NCBI GenBank assembly: GCA_945889015.1
Contig: CAMDBL010000007.1
Location: 1 to 48,982 of the forward strand
DNA length: 48,982 nt
Source of the DNA: Devosia equisanguinis
Lineage (GTDB): Bacteria; Pseudomonadota; Alphaproteobacteria; Rhizobiales; Hyphomicrobiaceae
Direction of reading: 5' to 3'
Shown: piece after piece, positions 1 through 9,144 of the stretch
How positions within the stretch are numbered: the first letter of the stretch is position 1
Layout: each line of letters begins with the position of its first letter
Translations under genes and position numbers: made by a program
Notes under the pieces: model-generated
Seen by the model: only the letters and a program-made list of their open reading frames with translations
Databases searched by the model: none
Told to the model about the DNA's origin: nothing

Positions 1-215
1 TATCGGTGCTCGATCGCACGATCTCGAAGCTTCGCATCTGCCTTCACCCGCCGAGTGATACCGCCCACGGCAAGCGATCTACCTGATTCGATCATTAGGT
101 CAGCGAGTTACGTAGATGTCGCGGAAATGAAGGCACTGAAGCAGGTTAATGATACAAGTCTTGCAACACCGTGTTGCGAGTACCGATTCGATTTCATGCC
201 AGAAAGGAAACTCGC

Positions 216-722
216 ATGTTCAATCCCAAGAAGACCGATCTGGGTTCGGCTCCCACCGTCGAGCCGATCCGTTCCGGCAGCACGTCGACCAACGGCTCTG
301 CCTCCAGCTATTCGGCGCCGTCGAGCGCCGGCTCGGGTTCCTCGTTCTCCACCTACGACCGCAGCACGCCGACCAATCACTCGATCGTCGACGAGCGGCT
401 GACGATGCGCGGCGATCTCGAGAGCGACGGCGACGTATTGGTCAAGGGCAAGGTGATCGGCAACATCCGCTGCAAGTTGCTGATCATCGACGCGGACGCG
501 CTGGTCGAGGGCGGCATCGAGTGCGACGAGTTGGTGGTTCGCGGCCGCACCAAGGGCACCATCCAGGCGATCAAGGTGCGGCTCGAGAAGTCGGCGATCG
601 TCGACAGCGAGATCTGCCACCAGTCCTTCTCCGCCGAGGAAGGCGCCAAGATCAAGGGCGCCCTGAAGTACATGGAGGAGATGCCGGTCTCGAAGCGTCA
701 CGTCGAGGCGAAGGCGGCCTGA
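216..722 (+). CDS. Bactofilin (polymer-forming cytoskeletal protein)
   Basis: Predicted 168-residue bactofilin, a family that self-assembles without nucleotide into filaments on the inner membrane and helps localise cell-wall enzymes. The first 65 or so residues are a Ser/Thr/Gly-rich disordered tail. A beta-helical core of valine/glycine-spaced repeats follows, with short stretches such as RGDLESDGDVLVKGKVIGNI and DELVVRGRTKGTI. The C-terminal tail is short and charged. I chose the ATG at 216 because AGAAAGGAAA lies just upstream; an in-frame ATG at 171 gives an arginine-rich leader that does not look like this family. The gene stands alone, convergent with ubiG. The upstream 215 bases show no gene. 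The family is confident; the cellular role is inferred. Confidence 0.9.
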   Translation: MFNPKKTDLGSAPTVEPIRSGSTSTNGSASSYSAPSSAGSGSSFSTYDRSTPTNHSIVDERLTMRGDLESDGDVLVKGKVIGNIRCKLLIIDADALVEGGIECDELVVRGRTKGTIQAIKVRLEKSAIVDSEICHQSFSAEEGAKIKGALKYMEEMPVSKRHVEAKAA

Positions 723-829
723 AGGCCGGCCCAGGGCACCGGGATGGAGAATTGGTCCCGGACTCTGGCCCAAGGCACCTCTGGCCCGAAGCACTGGTCC
801 AAATCACTGGCACGACGGCGAAAGCCCGC

Positions 830-1600
830 TCACGCGGCGGGCTTCGTCGCCGCGGCGAAGTAATTGATGCCGGTGTCGCTTGAAATCCGCCACTCGTCGC
901 GAAGCGGATCGTAGATCATGCCCTCGAAGCCTGCGGGCTCGAGGCCCGCGGCGGCGAGATGCCGCGCCAGCTCGTCCGGCGTCACGAACCGGTCCCACTG
1001 GTGGGTGCCGGCCGGCAGCCAGCGCAGCACGTACTCTGCGCCGACGATGGCCAGCGCCCAGGATTTCAGGGTGCGGTTCAGCGTCGAGACCAACATCAGC
1101 CCGCCGGGCCGTACCAGCCGCGCGCATGCCGCGAGGAACTGGCCGACGTCCGGGACATGCTCGACCACCTCCAGACACAACACCGAGTCGAAGGTCGCGC
1201 CTTCGGCCGCCAGTTCCTCGATCCGAGCGGCCCGATAGGCGATGAAAAGGCCCTGCGCCTCGGCATGAGTGCGCGCCGCCGCGATGTTTTCCTCGGATGG
1301 GTCGATCCCCGTCACACCGGCGCCGAGCCTCGCCAGTGGCTCGCAGACGAGCCCGCCGCCGCAGCCGATATCCAGTACCGACAGCCCCGACAGCACCTTC
1401 ATTCCGCCGCCGCCGCTGGCAGAGGGCGGGAAATGTCGCACCATCCGGTCGCGCAGATATTGCAGGCGGGCGGGGCCGATCCGGTGCAGCATCCGGAACT
1501 TGCCGTCCGCGTCCCACCATTCCGCGGCGATGCGGCCGAATTGGCGCACCTCGCTCTCGTCGAGGGTGGCGGAGGTGCTGGTGGGGCGCGTTGAAGACAT
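830..1600 (-). CDS. ubiG: Ubiquinone biosynthesis O-methyltransferase UbiG
   Basis: 256-residue SAM-dependent methyltransferase. It catalyses both O-methylations of ubiquinone synthesis at the inner membrane. The family opening region (FGRIAAEWWDADGKFRMLH, residues 21-39) is present, then SAM motif I VLDIGCGGG (residues 75-83), an acidic residue ending the second strand (GVTGIDPS) and the later motif LEVVEHVPD. Near the end SSDTGINYF matches the usual UbiG C-terminus. The start at 1600 is preferred because the 78-residue upstream extension is low-complexity and reaches into the promoter side of lysC. It is transcribed divergently from lysC, an arrangement I recall as common in Rhizobiales. 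Length fits the family (about 240-260). Confidence 0.95.
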   Translation of the reverse strand: MSSTRPTSTSATLDESEVRQFGRIAAEWWDADGKFRMLHRIGPARLQYLRDRMVRHFPPSASGGGGMKVLSGLSVLDIGCGGGLVCEPLARLGAGVTGIDPSEENIAAARTHAEAQGLFIAYRAARIEELAAEGATFDSVLCLEVVEHVPDVGQFLAACARLVRPGGLMLVSTLNRTLKSWALAIVGAEYVLRWLPAGTHQWDRFVTPDELARHLAAAGLEPAGFEGMIYDPLRDEWRISSDTGINYFAAATKPAA

Positions 1601-1833
1601 GCCCGCATTGGCTCGCCGTGCCGGGCGCCTGTCAAGATGACACTCTATTCCGGAGCCGGGAGGCCATTGTCGGGCCAGTGCTCTGTTGCGGGCATCCGCC
1701 GATGCCGCTAAGAGAGCGCGGTAACCAAGTGTTACCTTGAAATCAGTGGGCAGCGCGGACCAAGGGCATGGCCGCGCAGCCAGTGTGTGCGTCCGGTCCC
1801 GGCGGATCCGGCGAGCTTGCAGCGGGTGTGGCA

Positions 1834-3096
1834 ATGGCTGTGGTCGTGATGAAGTTCGGTGGCACGTCCGTGGCCAACGTCGAGCGCATCCGCAACGTGT
1901 GCCGCCACGTGAAGCGTGAGGTCGATGCCGGCAACAAGGTCGCTGTGGTGGTCTCGGCCATGTCGGGGGCCACCAATCAGCTCGTCGCCTGGGTGCGTGA
2001 GGCCTCGCTGCTGCACGACGCGCGCGAGTACGATGCCATCGTCGCCTCCGGCGAGCAGGTCACTGCCGGCCTGACCGCCATCGTGCTGCAGTCGATGGGG
2101 CTGCAGGCGCGATCCTGGCAGGGCTGGCAGATTCCCGTCATCACCGATAAAGCGCACGGCGCCGCCCGCATCCTCGACATCAAGGGCGAGACGCTGCGCG
2201 AGCGGCTGGACCAGGGCGAGGTGGCCGTGGTCACCGGCTTCCAGGGCATCGAGCCCGAGCGCAATCGAATCGCGACGCTGGGTCGCGGCGGCTCCGACAC
2301 CAGCGCGGTCGCGCTCGCGGTCGCCCTGAAGGCCGACGTCTGCGACATCTATACCGACGTCGACGGCGTCTACACCACGGATCCACGCATCGTTCCCAAG
2401 GCGCAGCGCTTGCCCAAGGTCTCCTATGAGGAGATGCTGGAGATGGCCTCGCTCGGCTCGAAGGTTCTGCAGACCCGTTCTGTCGAGCTCGCCATGCTGT
2501 ATCGCATGCGCACGCGCGTGCTTTCGAGCTTCGTCGCGCCGGAGGCGATGCAGCCGTTCCGGCTGGACGGGCTCGAGGATATCGGCACCATTGTCTGTGA
2601 CGAGGATGAGATCGTGGAGCAGCAGGTCGTCAGCGGCATCGCCTACGCGAAGGACGAGGCCAAGATCACCATTCTCAAGGTGGCGGACAAGCCGGGCATC
2701 GCCGCCCGCGTATTCGGTCCGCTGGCCGAGGCCAACATCAACGTCGACATGATCGTCCAGAACATCACTCCGGACGGCAAGTTTACGGACATGACGTTCA
2801 CGGTGCAGGCGGCCGAGCTGCCGCGCACGCTCGAGGTGCTGAAATCGGCCAAGGAGTCGATCGGCTACAACGACGTCATGGCATCGGCGGACGTGGTCAA
2901 GGTTTCGGTCATCGGCGTCGGCATGCGCAGCCACGCCGGCGTCGCCGCCCAGATGTTTCAGGCGCTGGCCAGCAAGGGGATCAATATCCTTGCGATTTCC
3001 ACCTCCGAGATCAAGATCAGCGTCCTGATCGAGGCGCCCTACGCCGAGTTGGCGGTCCGGTCGCTGCATTCGCTATACGGTCTCGACAAGGATTGA
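1834..3096 (+). CDS. lysC: Aspartate kinase (lysine/threonine/methionine pathway)
   Basis: 420-residue aspartokinase that phosphorylates L-aspartate, the first step towards lysine, threonine, methionine and diaminopimelate. The nucleotide/substrate start motif MKFGGTSV is at residues 6-13, followed by VVVSAMSGATNQL, VTGFQGIE and GRGGSDTSAVALA. Two C-terminal ACT domains begin near residue 265 (LKVADKPGIAARVFGPLAE and VSVIGVGMRSHAGVAAQMF) and would carry feedback inhibition by lysine and/or threonine. The start at 1834 gives the family-typical MAVVVMKFGG; an in-frame ATG at 1768 adds a non-conserved leader. A perfect 8-bp hairpin overlaps the stop codon. ptsP follows 127 bases downstream on the same strand. 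Confidence 0.96.
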   Translation: MAVVVMKFGGTSVANVERIRNVCRHVKREVDAGNKVAVVVSAMSGATNQLVAWVREASLLHDAREYDAIVASGEQVTAGLTAIVLQSMGLQARSWQGWQIPVITDKAHGAARILDIKGETLRERLDQGEVAVVTGFQGIEPERNRIATLGRGGSDTSAVALAVALKADVCDIYTDVDGVYTTDPRIVPKAQRLPKVSYEEMLEMASLGSKVLQTRSVELAMLYRMRTRVLSSFVAPEAMQPFRLDGLEDIGTIVCDEDEIVEQQVVSGIAYAKDEAKITILKVADKPGIAARVFGPLAEANINVDMIVQNITPDGKFTDMTFTVQAAELPRTLEVLKSAKESIGYNDVMASADVVKVSVIGVGMRSHAGVAAQMFQALASKGINILAISTSEIKISVLIEAPYAELAVRSLHSLYGLDKD

Positions 3097-3136
3097 CGGC
3101 GGTCCGGCCGTCAACGCATCGGGCTTGGGCTTTTTA
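3093..3136 (+). terminator. Putative terminator after lysC
   Basis: TTGACGGC (3093-3100) and GCCGTCAA (3107-3114) form a perfect 8-bp stem with a 6-base loop, starting within the last codons of lysC. A CTTTTTAG run follows about 17 bases later. The separation between stem and T-run makes efficient intrinsic termination uncertain. Confidence 0.4.
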
Positions 3137-3223
3137 GGGACGGTGGGGATCCGGCCCGCTCCGGCGATCGGGGCGGCAACACATAGTCCGCATGGGCCAG
3201 GGTAGCGCGGAAACGGCAGTCAG

Positions 3224-5512
3224 ATGCAGGGCAGGCGAGCAGACGAGACGAGAGCGAAGCTGCCTGAGCCGGCATTGCGCGTGATCATGCGCCGTCTGCG
3301 CGCGATCATGGCCGAGCCCTCGGATGGACAGGCGCGTCTCGACAAGATCGTCAAACAGATCGCCGGCCTGATGGTCGCCGAGGTCTGCTCGATCTACCTG
3401 CGCCGCCAGGACGGCTCGCTCGAACTGTTCGCGACAGAAGGTCTCAATACCAGCGCAGTCCACAACACACGACTGAAGCGAGGCGAAGGGCTGGTCGGAC
3501 GCTGCGCCGAGCTCGGCGTGCCGGTCAACGAGCCGGAGGCATCGAGCCATCCGGCGTTCTCGTATCGTCCGGAGACGGGCGAGGAGATCTACCATTCGCT
3601 GCTGGCGGTTCCGATCCTGCGCGGTGGGGCGCTGCTCGGCGTGCTGGTGGTGCAGAACCGCACGCCCAAGGTCTACTCGGAGGAGGACGTCGAAGTCCTC
3701 GAGACCACGGCGATGGTGATCGCCGAGCAGGTGGTCGCGGGGGCGGTTGCTGGTGCGGGTGCCGCCATCGCAGCCGAGCGTACGCTGCCGACCATGGTGC
3801 AGGGCGAGAGCATTTCCGACGGCATCGCGCTGGGCCATATCGTTCTGCACGAGCCGCGCGTGGTGGTGACCAACCTGATCGCCGACGATGTCGAGGCAGA
3901 GCAGGCGCGGCTCGAGACGGCGGTGCAGGCGCTGCAGTCCTCGCTCGACGACATGCTGGGTCACGAGGGTCTGGCGCGCGCCGGCGAGCATCGCGAGGTG
4001 CTCGAGACCTACCGCATGTTCGCGCACGATCGCGGCTGGCTGAAGCGGATGGGCGATGCGGTCAAGGAAGGTCTGACCGCGGAGGCTGCCGTCGAGCGCG
4101 TGCAGAACTCGATGCGCGCTCGGATGATGCGGCAGAACGATCCCTACTGGCGGGAGCGGCAGCGCGACCTCGACGATCTCTCCGACCGGCTGTTGCGCGT
4201 GCTGGCCGGCAAGACCGGCGGAACGGCGGCGCATTCCGACCTGCCGGGCGATACGATCCTGGTTGCGCGCACACTGGGCCCGGCCGAGCTGCTCGACTAC
4301 GACCGCGCCAAGTTGCGCGGACTGATCGTCGAGGACGGCGGCAGCCAGAGCCACGTCGCCATCGTCGCCAAGGCACTCGGCATAGCCGCCATCGGCCAGG
4401 CGGCCGGCGTCATCGAGCGCGTCAGCACCGGTGACGCTGCGATCGTCGATGCCGAGTCCGGCCAGGTGCACATCAGACCCTCGCCGGAGGTCGTCAACGC
4501 CTACTCCGACAAGGTGCGGTTTCGGGCCCGCCGCCAGCACAAGTACGCCGCCCTGCGCGATGTCGCGCCGGTGACCAAGGACGGAGTGCGCATCGCGCTG
4601 CATATCAATGCCGGCCTGCTGGTCGACATGCCGCATCTGGCGGAATCGGGCGCCGACGGCGTCGGCCTGTTCCGCACCGAGCTGCAGTTCATGCTGTCGC
4701 CGACGCTGCCGCGACTCGACAAGCAGACCGAGGTCTATCGCGCGATCATCGCCCAGGCCGGCGGCAAGCCGGTGGTGTTCCGCACGCTCGACATCGGCGG
4801 CGACAAGGTGCTGCCCTACCTTCGCCGCCACGGCGAGGAGAATCCTGCGCTCGGCTGGCGCGCGGTGCGGATGTCGCTCGACCGGCCCGCGCTGTTCCGC
4901 ACCCAGGTCCGCGCCATGCTGCGCGCGGTCGGCGAGGGTGAGCTCAAGATCATGGTGCCGATGGTCTCGACGCCATCGGAAATGGATGCGGCGCGCGCTC
5001 TGATCGACAAGGAGATGGAGCTTGCCCGCAAGCGGGGACCGGCGCCGTCGTGCGTGCAGGTCGGGACCATGCTCGAGGTGCCGAGCCTGCTCTACGATCT
5101 CGACGCCTTGATGCAGCGGGTGGACTTCGTCTCTGTCGGCAGCAACGACCTGCTTCAGTTCCTGTTCGCGGCGGACCGCGCCAATCCGCTGGTTGCCAAA
5201 CGCTACGACACGCTGTCGGTCGCCGCGCTTCGGGTGTTGCGCCAGATCGTGGATGCCGCCGCCCGCCACCATGTGCCGCTCAACCTCTGCGGCGAGATGG
5301 CGGGGCGGCCGCTGGAGGCGATGGCGCTGATCGGACTGGGCTTCCGCTCCCTGTCGGTCTCGCCGGTCTCGGTCGGTCCGGTCAAGACCATGATCATGTC
5401 GCTCGACATTGCCCGGCTCGGCGAGCATCTGCGCGCCCTGCTCGACTCGGGAAGAGGCACGCTTCGCCCCGAGCTCGAAAAATTCGCCGAGGGCGACAGC
5501 ATCGAGATTTGA
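3224..5512 (+). CDS. ptsP: Phosphoenolpyruvate-protein phosphotransferase PtsP (EI-Ntr)
   Basis: 762-residue enzyme I of the nitrogen phosphotransferase system. It takes phosphate from PEP and passes it to NPr, then EIIA-Ntr, tying carbon/nitrogen status to potassium and stress regulation; it is cytoplasmic. An N-terminal GAF domain (about residues 25-165, VAEVCSIYLRRQDGSLELFA) is typical of PtsP and binds small-molecule signals. The phosphohistidine domain follows with GGSQSHVAIVAK, putting the phosphorylated His at about residue 377. The C-terminal PEP-binding barrel carries GADGVGLFRTELQFM, FRTLDIGGDK, GTMLEVPS, VGSNDLLQF and LCGEMAGRP. All expected motifs are intact. The gene ends convergently with galU across a strong hairpin. 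Location next to lysC is common in Rhizobiales. Confidence 0.96.
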   Translation: MQGRRADETRAKLPEPALRVIMRRLRAIMAEPSDGQARLDKIVKQIAGLMVAEVCSIYLRRQDGSLELFATEGLNTSAVHNTRLKRGEGLVGRCAELGVPVNEPEASSHPAFSYRPETGEEIYHSLLAVPILRGGALLGVLVVQNRTPKVYSEEDVEVLETTAMVIAEQVVAGAVAGAGAAIAAERTLPTMVQGESISDGIALGHIVLHEPRVVVTNLIADDVEAEQARLETAVQALQSSLDDMLGHEGLARAGEHREVLETYRMFAHDRGWLKRMGDAVKEGLTAEAAVERVQNSMRARMMRQNDPYWRERQRDLDDLSDRLLRVLAGKTGGTAAHSDLPGDTILVARTLGPAELLDYDRAKLRGLIVEDGGSQSHVAIVAKALGIAAIGQAAGVIERVSTGDAAIVDAESGQVHIRPSPEVVNAYSDKVRFRARRQHKYAALRDVAPVTKDGVRIALHINAGLLVDMPHLAESGADGVGLFRTELQFMLSPTLPRLDKQTEVYRAIIAQAGGKPVVFRTLDIGGDKVLPYLRRHGEENPALGWRAVRMSLDRPALFRTQVRAMLRAVGEGELKIMVPMVSTPSEMDAARALIDKEMELARKRGPAPSCVQVGTMLEVPSLLYDLDALMQRVDFVSVGSNDLLQFLFAADRANPLVAKRYDTLSVAALRVLRQIVDAAARHHVPLNLCGEMAGRPLEAMALIGLGFRSLSVSPVSVGPVKTMIMSLDIARLGEHLRALLDSGRGTLRPELEKFAEGDSIEI

Positions 5513-5528
5513 GGCGTGGGGGCCGATA

Positions 5529-5576
5529 GGGTCGAGAGAGCTGACCGCCAGATACGCGGTCAGCCATCCTCGACCC
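5529..5576. terminator. Bidirectional hairpin between ptsP and galU
   Basis: Between the convergent genes lies a two-tier palindrome. The outer arms are GGGTCGAG (5529-5536) and CTCGACCC (5569-5576). The inner arms are GCTGACCGC (5540-5548) and GCGGTCAGC (5556-5564), with a 7-base loop. All arms pair perfectly. It lacks a long T-run but is well placed to separate the two transcripts from either side. Confidence 0.65.
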
Positions 5577-5584
5577 AGCCGCGC

Positions 5585-6469
5585 TCACTTCAGCAGCTTC
5601 TCGATTTCCGCCTTGAGTGGGCCGGCGAGATCGCCGCGCTCCAGCGCGTAGGCGATGTTGGCGGTCAGGAAGCCGAGCTTGGAGCCGGTGTCGTAGATGG
5701 CGCCGTCGAAACGGACGGCGTGGAAGACCTGACCTGCGGTCTTCGAGAGGCGGATCATCGAGTCGGTGAGCTGGATCTCGCCGCCCGCGCCGCGCTCCTG
5801 GGTCTCGAGCAGCGTGAAGATCTCCGGCTGCAGGATGTAACGGCCGGTGATGTGCAGGTTCGACGGCGCGGTGCCCTTGGCCGGCTTCTCGACCATCTTG
5901 GTGATGCGCGAGACCTTGGCCTTCGCGTCCTCGACGCCGACGATGCCATACTGGTGGGCGTCCTCCTCCGGCACCGGGGCGACGGCGATATGGTTACCGG
6001 CGTGCGCATCGTAGGCCTCGATCATCTCGGCGAGGCAGCCCTTCTTGCCATGATGCAGCATGTCCGGCAGAAGCAGCGCGAACGGTTCGTTGCCGACGAT
6101 GTCTCGGGCGCACCAGACCGCATGGCCGAGGCCGAGCGGTGCTTGCTGGCGGGTGAAGCTGGTCATGCCCGCGGCCGGCAGGTCGGCCTTCAGGGCGGCG
6201 AGCTCCTTGTCCTTCTTGCGATCGGCCAGCGTGCGGTCCAGCTCGAAATGGATGTCGAAGTGATCCTCGATCACGGCCTTGCCGCGGCCGGTGACGAACA
6301 CCAGGTGCTCGATGCCGGCGGCCCGCGCCTCGTCGACGACGTGCTGGATCACCGGGCGGTCGACGACCGTCAGCATCTCCTTCGGCACGGCCTTGGTGGC
6401 GGGCAGGAAGCGCGTGCCGAGCCCGGCGACGGGGAACACGGCCTTGCGGATCCTGGGACGGCTGCTCAT
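5585..6469 (-). CDS. galU: UTP--glucose-1-phosphate uridylyltransferase
   Basis: 294-residue nucleotidyltransferase making UDP-glucose from UTP and glucose-1-phosphate, feeding exopolysaccharide, LPS and, through GalE, UDP-galactose. The N-terminal motif [20 protein letters not shown] (residues 12-31) is the UTP-binding loop with catalytic Arg and Lys; [14 protein letters not shown] and GEIQLTDS follow as in GalU. I chose the ATG at 6469 ([12 protein letters not shown]) because GGAGAG sits about six bases upstream; the in-frame ATG at 6484 would place that Shine-Dalgarno inside the gene. galE starts 189 bases away on the other strand, so the two UDP-sugar genes share one divergent promoter region. 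Confidence 0.96.
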   Translation of the reverse strand: MSSRPRIRKAVFPVAGLGTRFLPATKAVPKEMLTVVDRPVIQHVVDEARAAGIEHLVFVTGRGKAVIEDHFDIHFELDRTLADRKKDKELAALKADLPAAGMTSFTRQQAPLGLGHAVWCARDIVGNEPFALLLPDMLHHGKKGCLAEMIEAYDAHAGNHIAVAPVPEEDAHQYGIVGVEDAKAKVSRITKMVEKPAKGTAPSNLHITGRYILQPEIFTLLETQERGAGGEIQLTDSMIRLSKTAGQVFHAVRFDGAIYDTGSKLGFLTANIAYALERGDLAGPLKAEIEKLLK

Positions 6470-6658
6470 GGGTCTCTCCGGCATTGGACTGGCGCGCGGC
6501 GCGGGACAGTGCCCGTCGGCGGGGCTCTAGATCTTAACAAAACGTCAATCGAGTGGCTTCACTGTAAGCCCGTTCGTATGTCAGACATCGGACCCATCAG
6601 GACAACACGGCGTCTCCCTGATGGTTATCGTCACTCTCTTCGAGCTTGGATCACAGAC

Positions 6659-7651
6659 ATGAGCGTTCTCGTCACCGGCGGCGCCGGCTATATCGGCAGC
6701 CACATGGTTCTCGAGCTGCTGGCCGGGGGGGAGGAGGTCGTCGTCCTCGACAACTTGAGCACGGGGTTTCGATGGGCCGTTGCGAAGCCCGCCGAGCTCG
6801 TCGTCGGAGACATCGGCGACCAGGATCTGGTGGCGACGCTGATCAAGCGTAACTCCATCCGGGCCATTATCCACTTCGCCGGCTCGATCGTGGTGCCGGA
6901 GTCGGTCACCCAGCCGCTCGCCTACTATCACAACAACACCGTCAAATCCCGTGCCCTGATAGAGGCGGCGGTCGATGGTGGCGTTCCCCATTTCATCTTC
7001 TCCTCGACCGCGGCCGTGTACGGCAACCCGGCCACGGCGCCGGTGGCCGAGGACGCGCCGCTGATGCCGATGTCGCCCTATGGCTCGTCCAAGCTGATGA
7101 CCGAGATCATGCTGCGTGACGCGAGCAACGCGTACGGGCTGAAAGCCGTTGCATTGCGTTACTTCAACGTCGCCGGGGCCGATCCGCAGGGCCGCTCGGG
7201 CCAGTCGACGCCGCGTGCCACGCATCTGATCAAGATCGCTTGCGAGACCGCGCTCGGCAAGCGTGGCCACATGGAAGTGTTCGGCACCGACTACGAGACC
7301 GCCGACGGCACTTGCGTGCGCGACTACATCCACGTCTCCGACTTGGCGGCGGCGCATGCGGCGGCATTGGGCTATCTGCGAGATGGCGGCGGCACCGACG
7401 TGTTCAATTGCGGTTACTCGAAGGGCTACTCGGTGCTGGAGGTGATCGAGGCGGTGAAGCGGGTCAGCGGCCAGCGTCTGGAGGCGCGGATGTCGCCTCG
7501 CCGTCCGGGCGATCCCGCGCGGATCGTCGCGGGCTCAGACAAGATCCGTTATCGCCTGGGCTGGAAGCCGCGGCACGACGATCTCGACCTGATCGTGTCG
7601 CACGCGCTGGCCTGGGAGGCGCAGCTCGGCCAGCGGCTGTCCGCTGCCTGA
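6659..7651 (+). CDS. galE: UDP-glucose 4-epimerase
   Basis: 330-residue extended short-chain dehydrogenase interconverting UDP-glucose and UDP-galactose with tightly bound NAD. TGGAGYIG (residues 6-13) is the NAD-binding Rossmann motif. FSSTAAVYG supplies the active-site Ser/Thr, and Tyr141/Lys145 (SPYGSSK) form the YxxxK pair. LRYFNVAGADP, CVRDYIHVSDLA and FNCGYSKGYSV are GalE signatures. The open frame runs far upstream (to 5516) across the antisense of galU, but the conserved protein clearly begins at the ATG at 6659. It is divergent from galU. An alternative is a related UDP-sugar epimerase of similar fold. Confidence 0.95.
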   Translation: MSVLVTGGAGYIGSHMVLELLAGGEEVVVLDNLSTGFRWAVAKPAELVVGDIGDQDLVATLIKRNSIRAIIHFAGSIVVPESVTQPLAYYHNNTVKSRALIEAAVDGGVPHFIFSSTAAVYGNPATAPVAEDAPLMPMSPYGSSKLMTEIMLRDASNAYGLKAVALRYFNVAGADPQGRSGQSTPRATHLIKIACETALGKRGHMEVFGTDYETADGTCVRDYIHVSDLAAAHAAALGYLRDGGGTDVFNCGYSKGYSVLEVIEAVKRVSGQRLEARMSPRRPGDPARIVAGSDKIRYRLGWKPRHDDLDLIVSHALAWEAQLGQRLSAA

Positions 7652-7827
7652 GGATGCCGGTCGGCGTGATCGGATCGTTGAAATACCTTTGCGCCATGGA
7701 CGGCATGTCACTCCGCGTACGGCGCAGAAGTTCGACTTAATTTGCGATCACCGTTCAGCACTGGTATGTGCTGCATCCCGACGTCGTCCACCCTGGACGC
7801 ACGCAGCTTCGGAAAGGTCGTCGCATC

Positions 7828-9144
7828 GTGTCGGTTCGTCGTCGCGCACGCTCCTCCTGCCGGTCGGCCGCTTGGTTGAGCGTCGCGTGCTGTGCCCGGG
7901 GCATGGCCGCGCTGTTCGCCGTCGCCGTCGCGCTGACATCGCCCTCGGCAGTGTCGGCGCAGGCCCAGGACGGTTTCAGGGGATTTCTGCAGGCGCTGTG
8001 GCCGGATGCGCAGAGGCTAGGCATCACCCGGCCCGTGTTCGATGACGCGCTGAAGGATCTCGTGCCCGACCTCACTCTGCCCGACTTGATCCTGCCGGGT
8101 CGCGAAAACAGCGCGCCCAAGGGGCAGGCCGAGTTCACACGGCCGCCGCAGGACTACCTCAACAAGGCGATGCTGGAGAGACTGGCCGGACAGGGGCGCG
8201 TGCTCGCGGTGAAGCACACCGACAGTCTCAAGCAGATCGAGGTAGAGATTGGCGTCGATGGCAATGCAGTTCTGGCGATCTGGGGTCGTGAGACGGCGTT
8301 CGGCACCTACAAGTTGCCACACGACGCCATCCGGGTGCTGGCGACTCAAGCCTATTTTGGTCGGCGCAAGGAGACGTTCCGGACCGAGCTGCTTGCCGCG
8401 TTGAGGCTGCTTCAGTCCGGTACGCCGCGCGCGACGATGAAGGCGTCGTGGGCCGGCGCCATGGGTCTCACACAGTTCATGCCGAGTGAGTTCGCGACGC
8501 ACGGCTACGACCTCGACAAAGACGGCAAGGTGGATCTGTTCGGGTCGGTCCCCGACGCGCTGGCGTCTGCCGCCAAACAGCTCAAGAACAAGGGCTGGGT
8601 GCTCGGTCTGCCCTGGGGGTTCGAGGTTCGCCGGCCGACCAAGGCCGACTGCGCGCTCGAGGGCCCGAACAACGGCCGGCCGATTTCCGATTGGGTCAAA
8701 CTCGGGTACGTCCGTGCGTCCGGCCGGCCATTCTCGCCCGAGCATCTTGCGGTCGAGGCCTACTTGATGCAGCCGGCGGGAACTTATGGGCCGGTGTTTC
8801 TCGTGACCGAGAACTTCAAGGTGATCCGCCGCTACAATACGTCCGATCTTTATGCGCTGTTCGTCGGCAACCTCACCGATCGGATTGGCGGGCGCGGAGA
8901 TTTCATGACGCCATGGGCCGAGCCGAAGATGCTTGCCACCCGCGACATCGAGGAGATTCAGCGGCTGCTCCTGAAAAGCGGCCAGACCGTGGACAAAATC
9001 GACGGCAAGATCGGCAGCGGCACGCGCCAGCAAATCGGGGCTTACCAGAACGGCGCCAAGCTGACGGCCGACTGCTGGCCGACGGAGGCGCTGCTCAAGC
9101 AGATGCGTGCCGCCATGCCTGCCGTAATTCAGGCAAAGCCGTGA
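7828..9144 (+). CDS. Lytic murein transglycosylase, MltB (SLT_2) type, copy 1
   Basis: Predicted periplasmic lytic transglycosylase that cuts peptidoglycan between MurNAc and GlcNAc. A signal sequence ends near VSAQAQ. The SLT_2 domain contains AIWGRETAFG, with the catalytic Glu at residue 155 counted from 7828, followed by KASWAGAMGLTQFMPSEF and LDKDGKVDLF. A C-terminal peptidoglycan-binding-like domain (EEIQRLLLKSGQTVDKIDGKIG) is typical of the MltB/RlpA-associated type in alphaproteobacteria. The start is uncertain: GTG at 7828 follows GGAAAGG, ATG 7768 lengthens the leader, and ATG 7903 shortens it. Its stop overlaps the GTG start of a second copy by four bases, so the two are probably one operon. 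Confidence 0.9.
   Translation: MSVRRRARSSCRSAAWLSVACCARGMAALFAVAVALTSPSAVSAQAQDGFRGFLQALWPDAQRLGITRPVFDDALKDLVPDLTLPDLILPGRENSAPKGQAEFTRPPQDYLNKAMLERLAGQGRVLAVKHTDSLKQIEVEIGVDGNAVLAIWGRETAFGTYKLPHDAIRVLATQAYFGRRKETFRTELLAALRLLQSGTPRATMKASWAGAMGLTQFMPSEFATHGYDLDKDGKVDLFGSVPDALASAAKQLKNKGWVLGLPWGFEVRRPTKADCALEGPNNGRPISDWVKLGYVRASGRPFSPEHLAVEAYLMQPAGTYGPVFLVTENFKVIRRYNTSDLYALFVGNLTDRIGGRGDFMTPWAEPKMLATRDIEEIQRLLLKSGQTVDKIDGKIGSGTRQQIGAYQNGAKLTADCWPTEALLKQMRAAMPAVIQAKP

Noticed and set aside
1768..1833. Earlier ATG for lysC
   Set aside because: The 22-residue leader lacks conservation; aspartokinases begin just before KFGGTS.
3134..5428. 764-codon open frame on the minus strand opposite ptsP
   Set aside because: Low-complexity Arg/His/Asp-rich translation without motifs, opposite a complete PtsP.
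5516..6658. Long open frame upstream of and in frame with galE, across the antisense of galU
   Set aside because: It is the shadow of galU in GC-rich DNA; the conserved epimerase starts at 6659.
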